NCBI RefSeq assembly: GCF_002843605.1
Contig: NZ_CP025263.1
Span: 700,501-764,500, forward strand
Origin: Pseudomonas sp. S09G 359
Lineage (GTDB): Bacteria; Pseudomonadota; Gammaproteobacteria; Pseudomonadales; Pseudomonadaceae
Direction of reading: 5' to 3'
DNA length: 64,000 nt
Both the position numbers and the translations under genes were made by a program. Shown one piece after another: positions 1-8,900 of this stretch. Each line of letters opens with the position of its first letter. The first letter of the stretch is position 1. The notes below the pieces were generated by a model that was not told the DNA's origin, ran no database searches, and saw nothing but the letters and a program-made list of their open reading frames with translations.

Positions 1-20
1 TATCGTTAGGACGCTACAGA

Positions 21-719
21 TTAGATGGTAACCAGCCCGCGTACACCTTCGCTTTCCATATTTTCACCACGGCCTTGCTGGACAATCTCACCGCGAGACA
101 TCACCAGGTATTGGTCGGCCAGTTCGGCGGCAAAGTCGTAGAACTGCTCCACCAGCAGGATCGCCATATCGCCGCGTGCCGCGAGTTTCTTGATCACCGC
201 GCCGATCTCCTTGATCACCGACGGCTGGATGCCCTCGGTGGGCTCATCGAGGATCAACAGGCGCGGGCGGCTGGCCAGGGCGCGGCCAATCGCCAACTGT
301 TGCTGCTGGCCGCCGGACAAGTCGCCGCCGCGCCGATGCTTCATCTGCAGCAGCACCGGGAACAGCTCGTAGATAAACGCCGGTACTTCCTTGGCCTCGG
401 AACCCGGGAAGCGCGAGAGCCCCATCAGCAGGTTTTCTTCTACCGTCAGCCGGCCGAAAATCTCCCGGCCCTGGGGCACATAGGCGATCCCGGCGTGCAC
501 ACGTTGGTGCGGCTTGTAGCCGGTGATGGCCTTGCCCTCCCAGTTCACCGCGCCTTCTTTGGCCGGCAGCAAACCCATCAGGCACTTGAGCAGGGTGGTC
601 TTGCCCACGCCGTTACGGCCGAGCAGGCAGGTGACTTCGCCGACTTTCACGTCAAACGAAAGCCCACGCAGGATGTGGCTACCGCCGTAGTACTGGTGCA
701 GCTTGTCGACTTGCAGCAT
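21..719 (-). CDS. urtE: Urea ABC transporter ATP-binding subunit UrtE
   Basis: One of the two ATPases that power high-affinity urea import at the inner membrane. About 232 residues, the usual size of a branched-chain-amino-acid-type (LivF-like) ATPase. Visible are the Walker A motif GRNGVGKTT, the signature LSGGQQQQ and the Walker B LLILDEP. The ATG at 719 is preferred because AGGAGG lies 8 bases upstream; a TTG two codons earlier (725) is in frame but lacks such a site. Last gene of the urtABCDE order, separated from urtD by about 90 bases that carry a decayed REP. Assignment as UrtE rather than LivF rests on the complete urt set next to it. Confidence 0.95.
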   Translation of the reverse strand: MLQVDKLHQYYGGSHILRGLSFDVKVGEVTCLLGRNGVGKTTLLKCLMGLLPAKEGAVNWEGKAITGYKPHQRVHAGIAYVPQGREIFGRLTVEENLLMGLSRFPGSEAKEVPAFIYELFPVLLQMKHRRGGDLSGGQQQQLAIGRALASRPRLLILDEPTEGIQPSVIKEIGAVIKKLAARGDMAILLVEQFYDFAAELADQYLVMSRGEIVQQGRGENMESEGVRGLVTI

Positions 720-757
720 TCTCAAAACCTCCTCGATTCCCTTGAAGGAACCGGTTC

Positions 758-790
758 AAATGTGGGAGCTGGCTTGCCTGTTCCCACATA
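758..790. repeat. Decayed single REP between urtD and urtE
   Basis: The GTGGGAGCTGGCTTGCC half followed by TTCCCACA is a diverged single REP hairpin of the type paired elsewhere in the window. It lies in the urtD-urtE gap and could fold in the transcript. Confidence 0.6.
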
Positions 791-808
791 AAGCGGTCCG
801 CATCAGTT

Positions 809-1630
809 TCAGCGACCGAGGTAAACCTCGATGACGCGCTCGTTTTCCTGCACCTGTTCCAGCGACCCTTCGGCCAGCACACTGCCCTGGTGCAACACGG
901 TCACGTGGTCGGCAATCGAACCGACAAACCCCATGTCGTGTTCCACCACCATCAGCGAATGCTTGCCCGCCAGGCCCTTGAACAGTTCGGCGGTGAATTC
1001 GGTTTCGGCGTCGGTCATGCCCGCCACCGGTTCGTCCAGCAGCAACAGTTGCGGGTCTTGCATCAGCAGCATGCCGATTTCCAGGAACTGCTTCTGGCCG
1101 TGGGACAGCAAGCCCGCCGGGCGCTGTACCGAGGCGGTCAGGCGGATGGTGTCGAGCACTTCGTCGATACGGTCTTTCTGCTCGCCGCTCAGGCGTGCGC
1201 GCAGGCTGGCCCACACTGACTTGTCGGTCTTCTGCGCCAGCTCCAGGTTCTCGAACACGCTGAGGGCTTCGAACACCGTGGGTTTCTGGAATTTGCGGCC
1301 GATGCCGGCCTGGGCGATCTGCACTTCGCTCATGCTGGTGAGGTCCAGGGTTTCGCCGAACCAGGCCTTGCCGTGGCTGGGACGGGTCTTGCCGGTGATC
1401 ACGTCCATCAGCGTGGTCTTGCCCGCGCCGTTGGGGCCGATGATGCAGCGCAGTTCGCCGACACCGATGTACAGGTTCAGATCGTTGAGCGCCTTGAAGC
1501 CATCGAAGCTTACGCTGATGTCTTCCAGGGTCAGGATGGTGCCGTGGCGGGTGTTCAGGCCAGTGCCCGCGGCCTGGCCTATGCCGATGGCATCGCGGCC
1601 ACTGCCTGCATCGAAAATAGGTTCAAGCAT
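809..1630 (-). CDS. urtD: Urea ABC transporter ATP-binding subunit UrtD
   Basis: Second ATPase of the urea importer, LivG-like, about 273 residues. Walker A GPNGAGKTT, signature LSHGQKQ and a Walker B ending LLLLDEP are all present, and the C-terminus EVYLGR is typical of LivG/UrtD. The ATG at 1630 has GAGGAA about 6 bases upstream. An in-frame ATG at 1642 overlaps the urtC stop as ATGA but has a poorer ribosome site, so 1630 is chosen. A longer open frame runs back into urtC, but that part is only out-of-frame overlap. Translationally linked to urtC. Confidence 0.95.
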   Translation of the reverse strand: MLEPIFDAGSGRDAIGIGQAAGTGLNTRHGTILTLEDISVSFDGFKALNDLNLYIGVGELRCIIGPNGAGKTTLMDVITGKTRPSHGKAWFGETLDLTSMSEVQIAQAGIGRKFQKPTVFEALSVFENLELAQKTDKSVWASLRARLSGEQKDRIDEVLDTIRLTASVQRPAGLLSHGQKQFLEIGMLLMQDPQLLLLDEPVAGMTDAETEFTAELFKGLAGKHSLMVVEHDMGFVGSIADHVTVLHQGSVLAEGSLEQVQENERVIEVYLGR

Positions 1631-1638
1631 GACGTTCC

Positions 1639-2706
1639 TCATTTCTTCAGCAGGCCGATAACGCCCTTGGGCAGGTACAGGGTGACGATGATGAACAGCG
1701 CCCCAAGGAAGAACAGCCAGTACTCCGGAAAGGCCACGGTGAACCAGCTCTTCATGCCATTCACCACACCGGCGCCGAGCAATGGACCGATCAAGGTGCC
1801 ACGCCCACCCAAGGCTACCCACACGGCGGCTTCAATCGAGTTGGTCGGCGACATTTCGCTGGGGTTGATGATGCCCACTTGCGGCACATACAAGGCCCCG
1901 GCCAAGCCGCACAGCACCGCGCTCAGCACCCACACGAACAGCTTGAAACCACGCGGGTCGTAGCCGCAGAACATCAGGCGGTTCTCGGCATCACGCAAGG
2001 CGGTCAGCACCCGGCCGAACTTGCTTTGCGCCAGGCGCCAGCCGATGTACAGGCTGGCCACCAGCAGCAGCACCGTGGCCACAAACAGCACCGCCCGCGT
2101 GCCGGGCTCGGTGATGCCGAAACCAAGAATGCTGCGGAAATTGGTGAAGCCGTTATTGCCGCCGAAGCCGGTCTCGTTGCGAAAGAACAGCAGCATCCCG
2201 GCGAAGGTCAGGGCCTGGGTCATGATCGAGAAATACACGCCCTTGATCCGGGAACGGAAGGCGAAGAACCCGAACACCAACGCCAACACTCCCGGCGCCA
2301 ATACCACCAGGCACAGGGCCCAGAGGAAGTGCTCGGTGCCGACCCAATACCACGGCAGTTCGGTCCACGACAAAAAGGTCATGAACGCCGGCAGCTCATC
2401 GCCGGACGCCTGGCGCATCAGGTACATACCCATGGCATAGCCGCCGAGGGCAAAGAACAGGCCGTGGCCGAGGGACAGCATCCCTGCGTAACCCCACACC
2501 AGGTCCAGCGCCAGGGCGACGATGGCGTAGCAGAGGATCTTGCCCACCAGGGTCAGGGTGTAGGCCGACACATGCAGCGGATTTTCCGGCGACAGCAGTG
2601 AACACAACGGCAGTGCCAGCAGCAGGATCAGAATCACCGCGCCCACTGCAATCGTCACCTTGGGACCGGCCTTTTGCGCGGCCGTAAGCATCAATGGCTG
2701 GTTCAT
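1639..2706 (-). CDS. urtC: Urea ABC transporter permease UrtC
   Basis: LivM-type inner-membrane permease of about 355 residues with roughly ten hydrophobic segments. It contains the LGHGLFFALGGYAMGMYLM stretch typical of this permease family and ends in PKGVIGLLKK. It forms the translocation channel with UrtB. Its ATG overlaps the urtB stop by one base (TGATG), which indicates coupled translation within the urt operon. Confidence 0.96.
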   Translation of the reverse strand: MNQPLMLTAAQKAGPKVTIAVGAVILILLLALPLCSLLSPENPLHVSAYTLTLVGKILCYAIVALALDLVWGYAGMLSLGHGLFFALGGYAMGMYLMRQASGDELPAFMTFLSWTELPWYWVGTEHFLWALCLVVLAPGVLALVFGFFAFRSRIKGVYFSIMTQALTFAGMLLFFRNETGFGGNNGFTNFRSILGFGITEPGTRAVLFVATVLLLVASLYIGWRLAQSKFGRVLTALRDAENRLMFCGYDPRGFKLFVWVLSAVLCGLAGALYVPQVGIINPSEMSPTNSIEAAVWVALGGRGTLIGPLLGAGVVNGMKSWFTVAFPEYWLFFLGALFIIVTLYLPKGVIGLLKK

Positions 2707-4208
2707 CAGTCGATCACCCGTCCTTTCAGTGCGAAGAGTCCCTGCGGGCGTTTCTGGATAAACAGAATGATCAGCGCGAGGATCAGGATCTTGCCGAGTA
2801 CGGCACCGATCTGCGGTTCGAGGATTTTGTTGGCGATGCCCAGCCCGAAGGCGGCCATCACGCTACCGGCCAACTGGCCGACGCCACCGAGCACCACCAC
2901 CAGGAACGAGTCGATGATGTAGCTCTGGCCCAGGTCCGGGCCGACGTTGCCGATCTGGCTCAGCGCCACGCCGCCTAAGCCGGCGATGCCGGAGCCGAGG
3001 CCAAACGCGAGCATGTCCACACGCCCGGTGGGCACGCCGCAGCAGGCGGCCATGTTGCGGTTCTGGGTCACGGCACGCACGTTGAGGCCCAGGCGCGTCT
3101 TGTTCAGCAGCAGCCAGGTCAGCACCACCACGCACAGCGCGAAGGCGATGATCACGATGCGGTTGTACGGCAGCACCAGGTTGGGCAGCACTTGAATACC
3201 ACCGGACAGCCAGGCAGGGTTGGACACCTCGACGTTCTGCGCGCCGAACACCAGGCGCACCAGTTGGATCAGCATCAGGCTGATGCCCCAGGTGGCCAGC
3301 AGGGTTTCCAGCGGGCGCCCGTACAGGTGACGGATCACCGTGCGCTCCAGCGCCATGCCGATGGCGGCGGTGACAAAGAACGCCACCGGCAGCGCAATCA
3401 ACGGGTAGAACTCGATGGCGGCAGGCACGTAGCGCTGCATCAGCAACTGCACCACGTAGGTGGAGTAGGCGCCGAGCATCAGCATCTCGCCGTGGGCCAT
3501 GTTGATCACGCCGAGCAGGCCGAAAGTGATCGCCAGGCCCAGGGCTGCGAGCAGCAGGATCGAACCCAGGGACATGCCGCTGAAGGCCTGGCCGAGGATC
3601 TCGCCGACCATCAGTTTGCGTTTGACCTGGGCCAGGCTGGTTTCGGCGGCGGTGTGCACGGCGGCATCGGTTTCGACGCCGGGGGCGAGCAGGGCTTCAA
3701 GCCGCGTGCGTGCCAGCGGGTCGCCAGTGCTGCCGAGCAAGCGCACCGCGGCCAGGCGCACCACCGGGTCAGTGTCGACCAGTTGCAGGTTGGCCAGGGC
3801 CAGGCTGAGGGCGGTGTGCACGCCTTCGTCGGTCTCGGCAGCGACCTGCTGGTCGAGGAATTTGAGTTGTGCAGGAACTGCGCTTTTTTGCAGGGTGATC
3901 GCTGCGGCCAAACGTACCTTGGGGTCGGCGGCGAGCAGCTGCTGGCTGGCCTGTACGTTGTCGATCAGGCCGCGCAGACGGTTGTTCAAGCGTACGGTTT
4001 TGGTTTCACCGTTTAGCGTGAGTTGACCTTGTTGCAGCGCGTCCACCAGTTCGATGCGCGCCGGGTCGGGCTGGGCGGCCCAGTCCTGGAGGAGTTTGGC
4101 TTGCTGCGTCGGGTTGGCGGCAAGGAAGTCTTCGGCGTCGCTGGCGTGTGCGGCGAAAGGCAGCAACAGCAGCGCGGCGAGGATGAAGCGGTATAGGGCA
4201 GTGGGCAT
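2706..4208 (-). CDS. urtB: Urea ABC transporter permease UrtB, with long N-terminal extension
   Basis: LivH-type permease of about 500 residues. The N-terminal 22 or so residues (MPTALYRFILAALLLLPFAAHA) form a signal peptide. This is followed by about 180 residues of helical, repeat-like sequence thought to be periplasmic, then the membrane permease domain from about residue 200 (GSILLLAALGLAITFGLLG onward). This long extension is a known feature of UrtB and separates it from plain LivH. ATG at 4208 is chosen because it starts the signal peptide; the open frame upstream runs into a REP element and is not credible coding sequence. Confidence 0.95.
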   Translation of the reverse strand: MPTALYRFILAALLLLPFAAHASDAEDFLAANPTQQAKLLQDWAAQPDPARIELVDALQQGQLTLNGETKTVRLNNRLRGLIDNVQASQQLLAADPKVRLAAAITLQKSAVPAQLKFLDQQVAAETDEGVHTALSLALANLQLVDTDPVVRLAAVRLLGSTGDPLARTRLEALLAPGVETDAAVHTAAETSLAQVKRKLMVGEILGQAFSGMSLGSILLLAALGLAITFGLLGVINMAHGEMLMLGAYSTYVVQLLMQRYVPAAIEFYPLIALPVAFFVTAAIGMALERTVIRHLYGRPLETLLATWGISLMLIQLVRLVFGAQNVEVSNPAWLSGGIQVLPNLVLPYNRIVIIAFALCVVVLTWLLLNKTRLGLNVRAVTQNRNMAACCGVPTGRVDMLAFGLGSGIAGLGGVALSQIGNVGPDLGQSYIIDSFLVVVLGGVGQLAGSVMAAFGLGIANKILEPQIGAVLGKILILALIILFIQKRPQGLFALKGRVID

Positions 4209-4234
4209 ACAAAATGTCCTGATCGTGCACGGAC

Positions 4235-4328
4235 AATGTGGGAGCGGGCTTGCTCGCGAAAGCGGTGGATCAGTTTCGGATGCGTCGACTGACACACCGC
4301 TTTCGCGAGCAAGCCCGCTCCCACATTT
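4235..4328. repeat. REPIN (paired inverted REPs), CGCGAAAGCGG class
   Basis: Two REP arms of the form GTGGGAGCGGGCTTGCTCGC in opposite orientation flank about 35 bases, between urtA and urtB. An almost identical pair occurs at 30121-30214 and 51075-51169. A hairpin here would separate the abundant urtA message from the rest of the operon; that role is inference. Confidence 0.92.
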
Positions 4329-4342
4329 AGACCGAGTTGGTC

Positions 4343-5608
4343 TTAGTTGCTCTTGACGGCGTAATCCGGCTTCTTGTCATTGCCAGGAATGTACGGGCTC
4401 CACGGCTGTGCACGGATCGGCTCGTTGGTCTGCCATACGACGGAGAACTGCCCGTCGGCCTGGATCTCGCCGATCATCACCGGCTTGTGCAGGTGGTGGT
4501 TGGTCTTGTCCATGGTCAGGGTAAAGCCCGACGGCGCGGCGAAGGTCTGGCCGGCCAGCGCTTCACGCACCTTGTCGACGTCGGTGGACTTGGCTTTTTC
4601 CGCCGCCTGCGCCCACATATGGATACCCACGTAGGTGGCTTCCATCGGGTCGTTGGTCACGGCTTTGTCCGCGCCCGGCAGGTTGTGTTTCTTCGCGTAG
4701 GCTTTCCAGTCGGCGACGAATTTCTTGTTTACCGGGTTCTCTACCGACTGGAAGTAGTTCCAGGCCGCGAGGTTGCCCACCAGCGGCTTGGTGTCGATAC
4801 CGCGCAGTTCTTCTTCGCCTACCGAGAACGCCACCACCGGCACGTCGGTGGCTTTCAGGCCCTGGTTGGCCAGCTCTTTGTAGAACGGTACGTTGGAGTC
4901 GCCATTCACCGTGGAGATCACCGCCGTCTTGCCGCCGGCCGAGAACTTCTTGATGTTGGCAACGATGGTCTGGTAATCGGCGTGGCCGAACGGGGTGTAG
5001 ACCTCTTCGATATCTTTATCCGCTACGCCCTTGGAGTGCAGGAACGAGCGCAGGATCTTGTTGGTGGTGCGTGGGTACACGTAGTCGGTGCCGAGCAGGA
5101 AGAAGCGCTTGGCGCTGCCGCCTTCTTCGCTCATCAGGTATTCCACTGCCGGGATCGCCTGCTGGTTCGGCGCCGCACCGGTATAGAACACGTTCGGCGA
5201 CATCTCTTCGCCTTCGTATTGCACCGGGTAGAACAGCAGGCCGTTGAGTTCTTCGAACACCGGCAATACCGATTTACGCGACACCGAGGTCCAGCAGCCG
5301 AACACCACGGCGACCTTGTCCTGGGTCAGCAACTGGCGGCCCTTTTCAGCGAACAGCGGCCAGTTCGACGCGGGGTCGACCACCACCGGCTCGAGCATCT
5401 TGCCGTTTACACCGCCCTTGGCGTTGATCTCGTCGATGGTCATCAGCGCCATGTCTTTCAGCGATGTTTCGGAGATGGCCATGGTGCCGGACAGCGAGTG
5501 CAGGATGCCGACCTTGATGGTCTCGGCGGCCTGTACGGTCCAGGTCAGGCCCATGGCGGCAATCGATGCCGAGAGGGTGAAAGCCTTGATCAAGCTGCGA
5601 CGCTTCAT
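4343..5608 (-). CDS. urtA: Urea ABC transporter substrate-binding protein UrtA
   Basis: Periplasmic urea-binding protein of about 421 residues. The N-terminus MKRRSLIKAFTLSASIAAMG is a signal peptide with two arginines (RR) that could be read by Sec or Tat. The mature protein begins near AAETIKVGILHSLSGTMAIS, the hallmark opening of the UrtA/FmdD/AmiC branch of type 1 periplasmic binding proteins. ATG at 5608 has GGAG 8 bases upstream; the longer open frame before it has no ribosome site. First gene of the urt operon, with a sigma-54 type promoter about 40 bases upstream. Confidence 0.96.
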   Translation of the reverse strand: MKRRSLIKAFTLSASIAAMGLTWTVQAAETIKVGILHSLSGTMAISETSLKDMALMTIDEINAKGGVNGKMLEPVVVDPASNWPLFAEKGRQLLTQDKVAVVFGCWTSVSRKSVLPVFEELNGLLFYPVQYEGEEMSPNVFYTGAAPNQQAIPAVEYLMSEEGGSAKRFFLLGTDYVYPRTTNKILRSFLHSKGVADKDIEEVYTPFGHADYQTIVANIKKFSAGGKTAVISTVNGDSNVPFYKELANQGLKATDVPVVAFSVGEEELRGIDTKPLVGNLAAWNYFQSVENPVNKKFVADWKAYAKKHNLPGADKAVTNDPMEATYVGIHMWAQAAEKAKSTDVDKVREALAGQTFAAPSGFTLTMDKTNHHLHKPVMIGEIQADGQFSVVWQTNEPIRAQPWSPYIPGNDKKPDYAVKSN

Positions 5609-5659
5609 GGTGCTATCTCCAGAACTCAATGTTGTTGTAATGGCTGATGCTGGAGACGT

Positions 5660-5675
5660 TGCAAGGGGTGTGCCT
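5660..5675 (-). promoter_or_regulatory. Sigma-54 type promoter of the urt operon
   Basis: On the minus strand the 16 bases read AGGCACACCCCTTGCA. This matches the sigma-54 consensus TGGCAC-N5-TTGCA at every fixed position except the first. The GG and GC lie at the correct 10-base interval, and the predicted start is near 5649, about 40 bases before urtA. Nitrogen-limited, NtrC-dependent expression fits known urt operons; a clean NtrC enhancer was not found in the rest of the 5609-5911 gap. Confidence 0.8.
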
Positions 5676-5911
5676 AGTCGGTAAGAGGCATGTTCCAGCC
5701 GCTTTTGATCCGTGCACAGCGTGGGGTGCGCACCATAAGCAGGCGTGTCGGCAAGGTGGTGCGCGGCGCTGCGCCAGAACGGGGCAGCCATGCCGCAACG
5801 AGCAACTATCTAACGCCTGCCTGCCGCCAAACCCTTGAAAGTTAGGCCTGCCTGATGCGCCTCGAAATGGAGGGGCGCGGCAGTGTCTTCACTTTATTCA
5901 AAGGCAGGAAC

Positions 5912-8900
5912 ATGGACAGTACTGACATTCAACATGACCAGGCTGCGGGGCGCCTACCGCCCTTGGGCCCGGAATTCATCACCGGCAACGATGCGGCCTT
6001 TTGGCTGCACATGCAGGTCAGCAACAAGCGCGAGCGGGTGTACGGCTCGGTGATTCTCAAACGTGCCGATGGCAGGTATCTGCCGACGGTGCCTACGGCG
6101 GGTACCGCTGGCGGGTTCCACTTTGGTTCGATCCTGAACGAGGATGCCAACTTCGACCTTCAGGCGCCTGAGGGGTACAGCGTCTATGCGCTGTTCACTT
6201 CGCGGGCGGGGCAGTCCAAGGCGCGGACCGCGGAGGTGGCCCATTGGAGCGCTGCACAGCGGCGTCTCGAACCGAGCTTCTTTTCAATCAAAGGTCTGGC
6301 GTACGTGATTGAGCGGCGCGACTTCTGCCCGATTTATTATTTGTCGGGGCGCTATGACTCGCTGATCAAATATGAAAGCAGCGGTTCGCAGGAGGAACAG
6401 CATTTCCTGAGCAAGCTGACGACCAGCAGGGAATCGGACGAATTTGAAGACCTGATTTTCCTGATCAATGTCACCGCAAGAGTGGGCGTGCTGCGTGTGG
6501 TGACGCCGAACAAGGAATTGGGCGGCAAGGCCGGGCAGATCATTGAGCCCTGGACCCTCAATCAGGCCGTTTCAGAGGCGGCCCAGTCCCGGCAGGCAGA
6601 GCCCGGTACTCAAGTTTTCAAGCGCTGGCAGGATGCAATCCGCTCCGCCTTGCCGCCCCTGGATGCGCCGACCCAGGCCAGCCATTTTGGCTATCTGCTC
6701 AAGGATGCTGCTGGCGAGTTCGTCGCAAAGCTGCCGGATGCCGCGTTGAAGTCGGTGTTTGAAAGCGCCCCGCCAGGCATGTCGCTGCCCAAGGGGCGGC
6801 CGAAGTTGCCCAGTGGCTTTTATCTGCAGGGTATTTACGCTTCGCTGGCCAGGCCGGACATTCCACCAGTGGCCGGCGAGACTTGGCTGGCCCAGAGTTT
6901 TTTTACCGCCGCGAGCCTGGCGACGGCCGTCGCCCTGGCGGCCACCGACGAGCCCGACCTTGAGTTTTACCTGCGCGCCGACGACGGCGCGCTGTTGATG
7001 TACCGCTGCACCGGCTCCGCAGCCCAAGCCCAACTGTTCGCCAACCGTGGCGCGGCCATCGACCGGCGTCTCAAGGAAGGCACGCTTAGCCCCTCGGCGT
7101 TTGTCCGGCAAGTGGCGGCGGTGGGGACGCTGACGGTGATGGAAACCGGCAGGGTCTGGGACGTGGCCGGCGTGGTGGGGCCGCAATGGCGGGCCTTTGA
7201 AAATATCCACCAATCTCTGAGCCCGGCATTTGTCACTGCGGATGACGCGGCGCGCTATCTGCATTACCTGGCCGTGGCAGGCCGGCCACGCGGTGAGTTT
7301 CTGCAGGCCTTCATCTTGTTACGTAAAGATGGCCGGTTTGTGACCGCGAAATTGCAGGGCGGTGATGAGTGGCGGGCTACATGGGGGCCGGCATCGCCTG
7401 CCGGCGACTACTTGACCCGTGTCGAACTGGAAGGCTACCGCGTGGTCGGCCAGTTCAATCGGCCTGAGCCGGATCAGGCCGAGCTGGTTGCCAACTATCC
7501 CCAATTCACGCCCAGGCAATTGGCGTTCCTGGTCAGCACGCCGGGGGTGCGCTCGGTTATCCTCACGCTGCACTTTTCGCAGCTGATCAAGACGCTCTAC
7601 ACCAGCGGCCCTAACGGCACGCTGGTCAAATATGGGCTCAGCGGCTCCCGCGCTGAGCGTGAATTCGGCGAGTATTTGTCGAACGCAGTGCGTACCGGTG
7701 AGGTGGCGCCCCGGGTACAAGGTTATGACGGCACACCCCAAGGGCTGATCAAAGAGCTGGTGACGCTCGGTGAGTTGACGGTGCTGCTGGCCGATGACGC
7801 CTGGTATCACGTCCAGGGGCGGGTCCCGGCAGACTGGGCGCCGCAAACGCCCTTCACCGCGGCAGCGCCCATCGAGGCGCCGCTGAGCTGGGTGTTCACG
7901 GACCTGGCCACCGCCGCCGAATATGCCCATGGCCGCCTGCAGGCGACGCCGGGAGGGCGGCGTATCGGCTGCATCCTTCAGTTCGGCAGCCAGGCGCAAT
8001 ACGTGGTCAGCGAGCCTTCCGCGCCGATACTTGTCGGCGAGTCCCTGTTCGCGCTGTCTCATCTCTTCGGTAACGACGGGCCACCGCATGGATTTGCCCT
8101 GCGTGGCTGGTACTGCCGCAGCGAACCGGATGCCGAGGGCATTGCCAGCGAGCCCTGGCTCTATGAGTCCTTTATGGCCACTGCCGATTTTGCCCAGGCC
8201 ATTGCCTCCTTGCGTGCCGCCCCGCAAAGCAACGTGGCGCTCTACGTGAGTACGGCAGACGGCGCGCAACTCGCGTATGACGCCTCCGGCTCAGCCGAGG
8301 AAGCCGGGCTCTACAGCGTGTTGCCTGATGGCAGCGTAGGCGACAATGGGCTGGCGGATGAACTGCGTGCCGGCACACTGACGCCCCATGAACTGATCCT
8401 CAAGATCGCCGATGCCGGAGCACTGTCGGTGTTGCAGGTGGGCACGCTGTGGGATGTTCCTGGCCTGGTCAGCGCTACTTGGCGCGGGTACGTGCTGGCG
8501 GTCCGCCCGCAACTGAGCCCCGGGTTCCTGCACGAAGAAGACGCCGCGCGCTATGCCCATGCGCAGATCGGCGGCCAGCGCGAGCGTGAGTATTGCGGCT
8601 ATATCCTGCAACGCCAGGACGGCCTGTTCGTGGCGACCGAGCCGTTGTATGCCAGCGATGCCGGGCGTTTTGCCTTGGGTTTTGTCTACCCCCGGGACGC
8701 CAAGGGGCGCACCCTGCTGCCGTCTCGGCACGTGTTGAAGGCGGTGTATGGCTCCTGCCGTGGCGTGTCGTTGATGGAACCCCGGCAACTGTTGCGCCCT
8801 GGCTGGACACGGGATGACGCTTACCTGGAAGCGCAAATGTTCAGCGCCGAGGATATCTACACGCTGATCCGCAATCGCCAGCAGGTTGCGGCGGCTTATC

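Noticed and set aside
4209..4295. N-terminal extension of UrtB starting at 4295
   Set aside because: The extra residues are encoded by a REP element and precede a clear signal peptide with its own ATG at 4208.
5711..5731. NtrC enhancer upstream of urtA (GCAC...GTGC)
   Set aside because: The half-site spacing is eight bases instead of seven and the flanks do not match; not enough to call.
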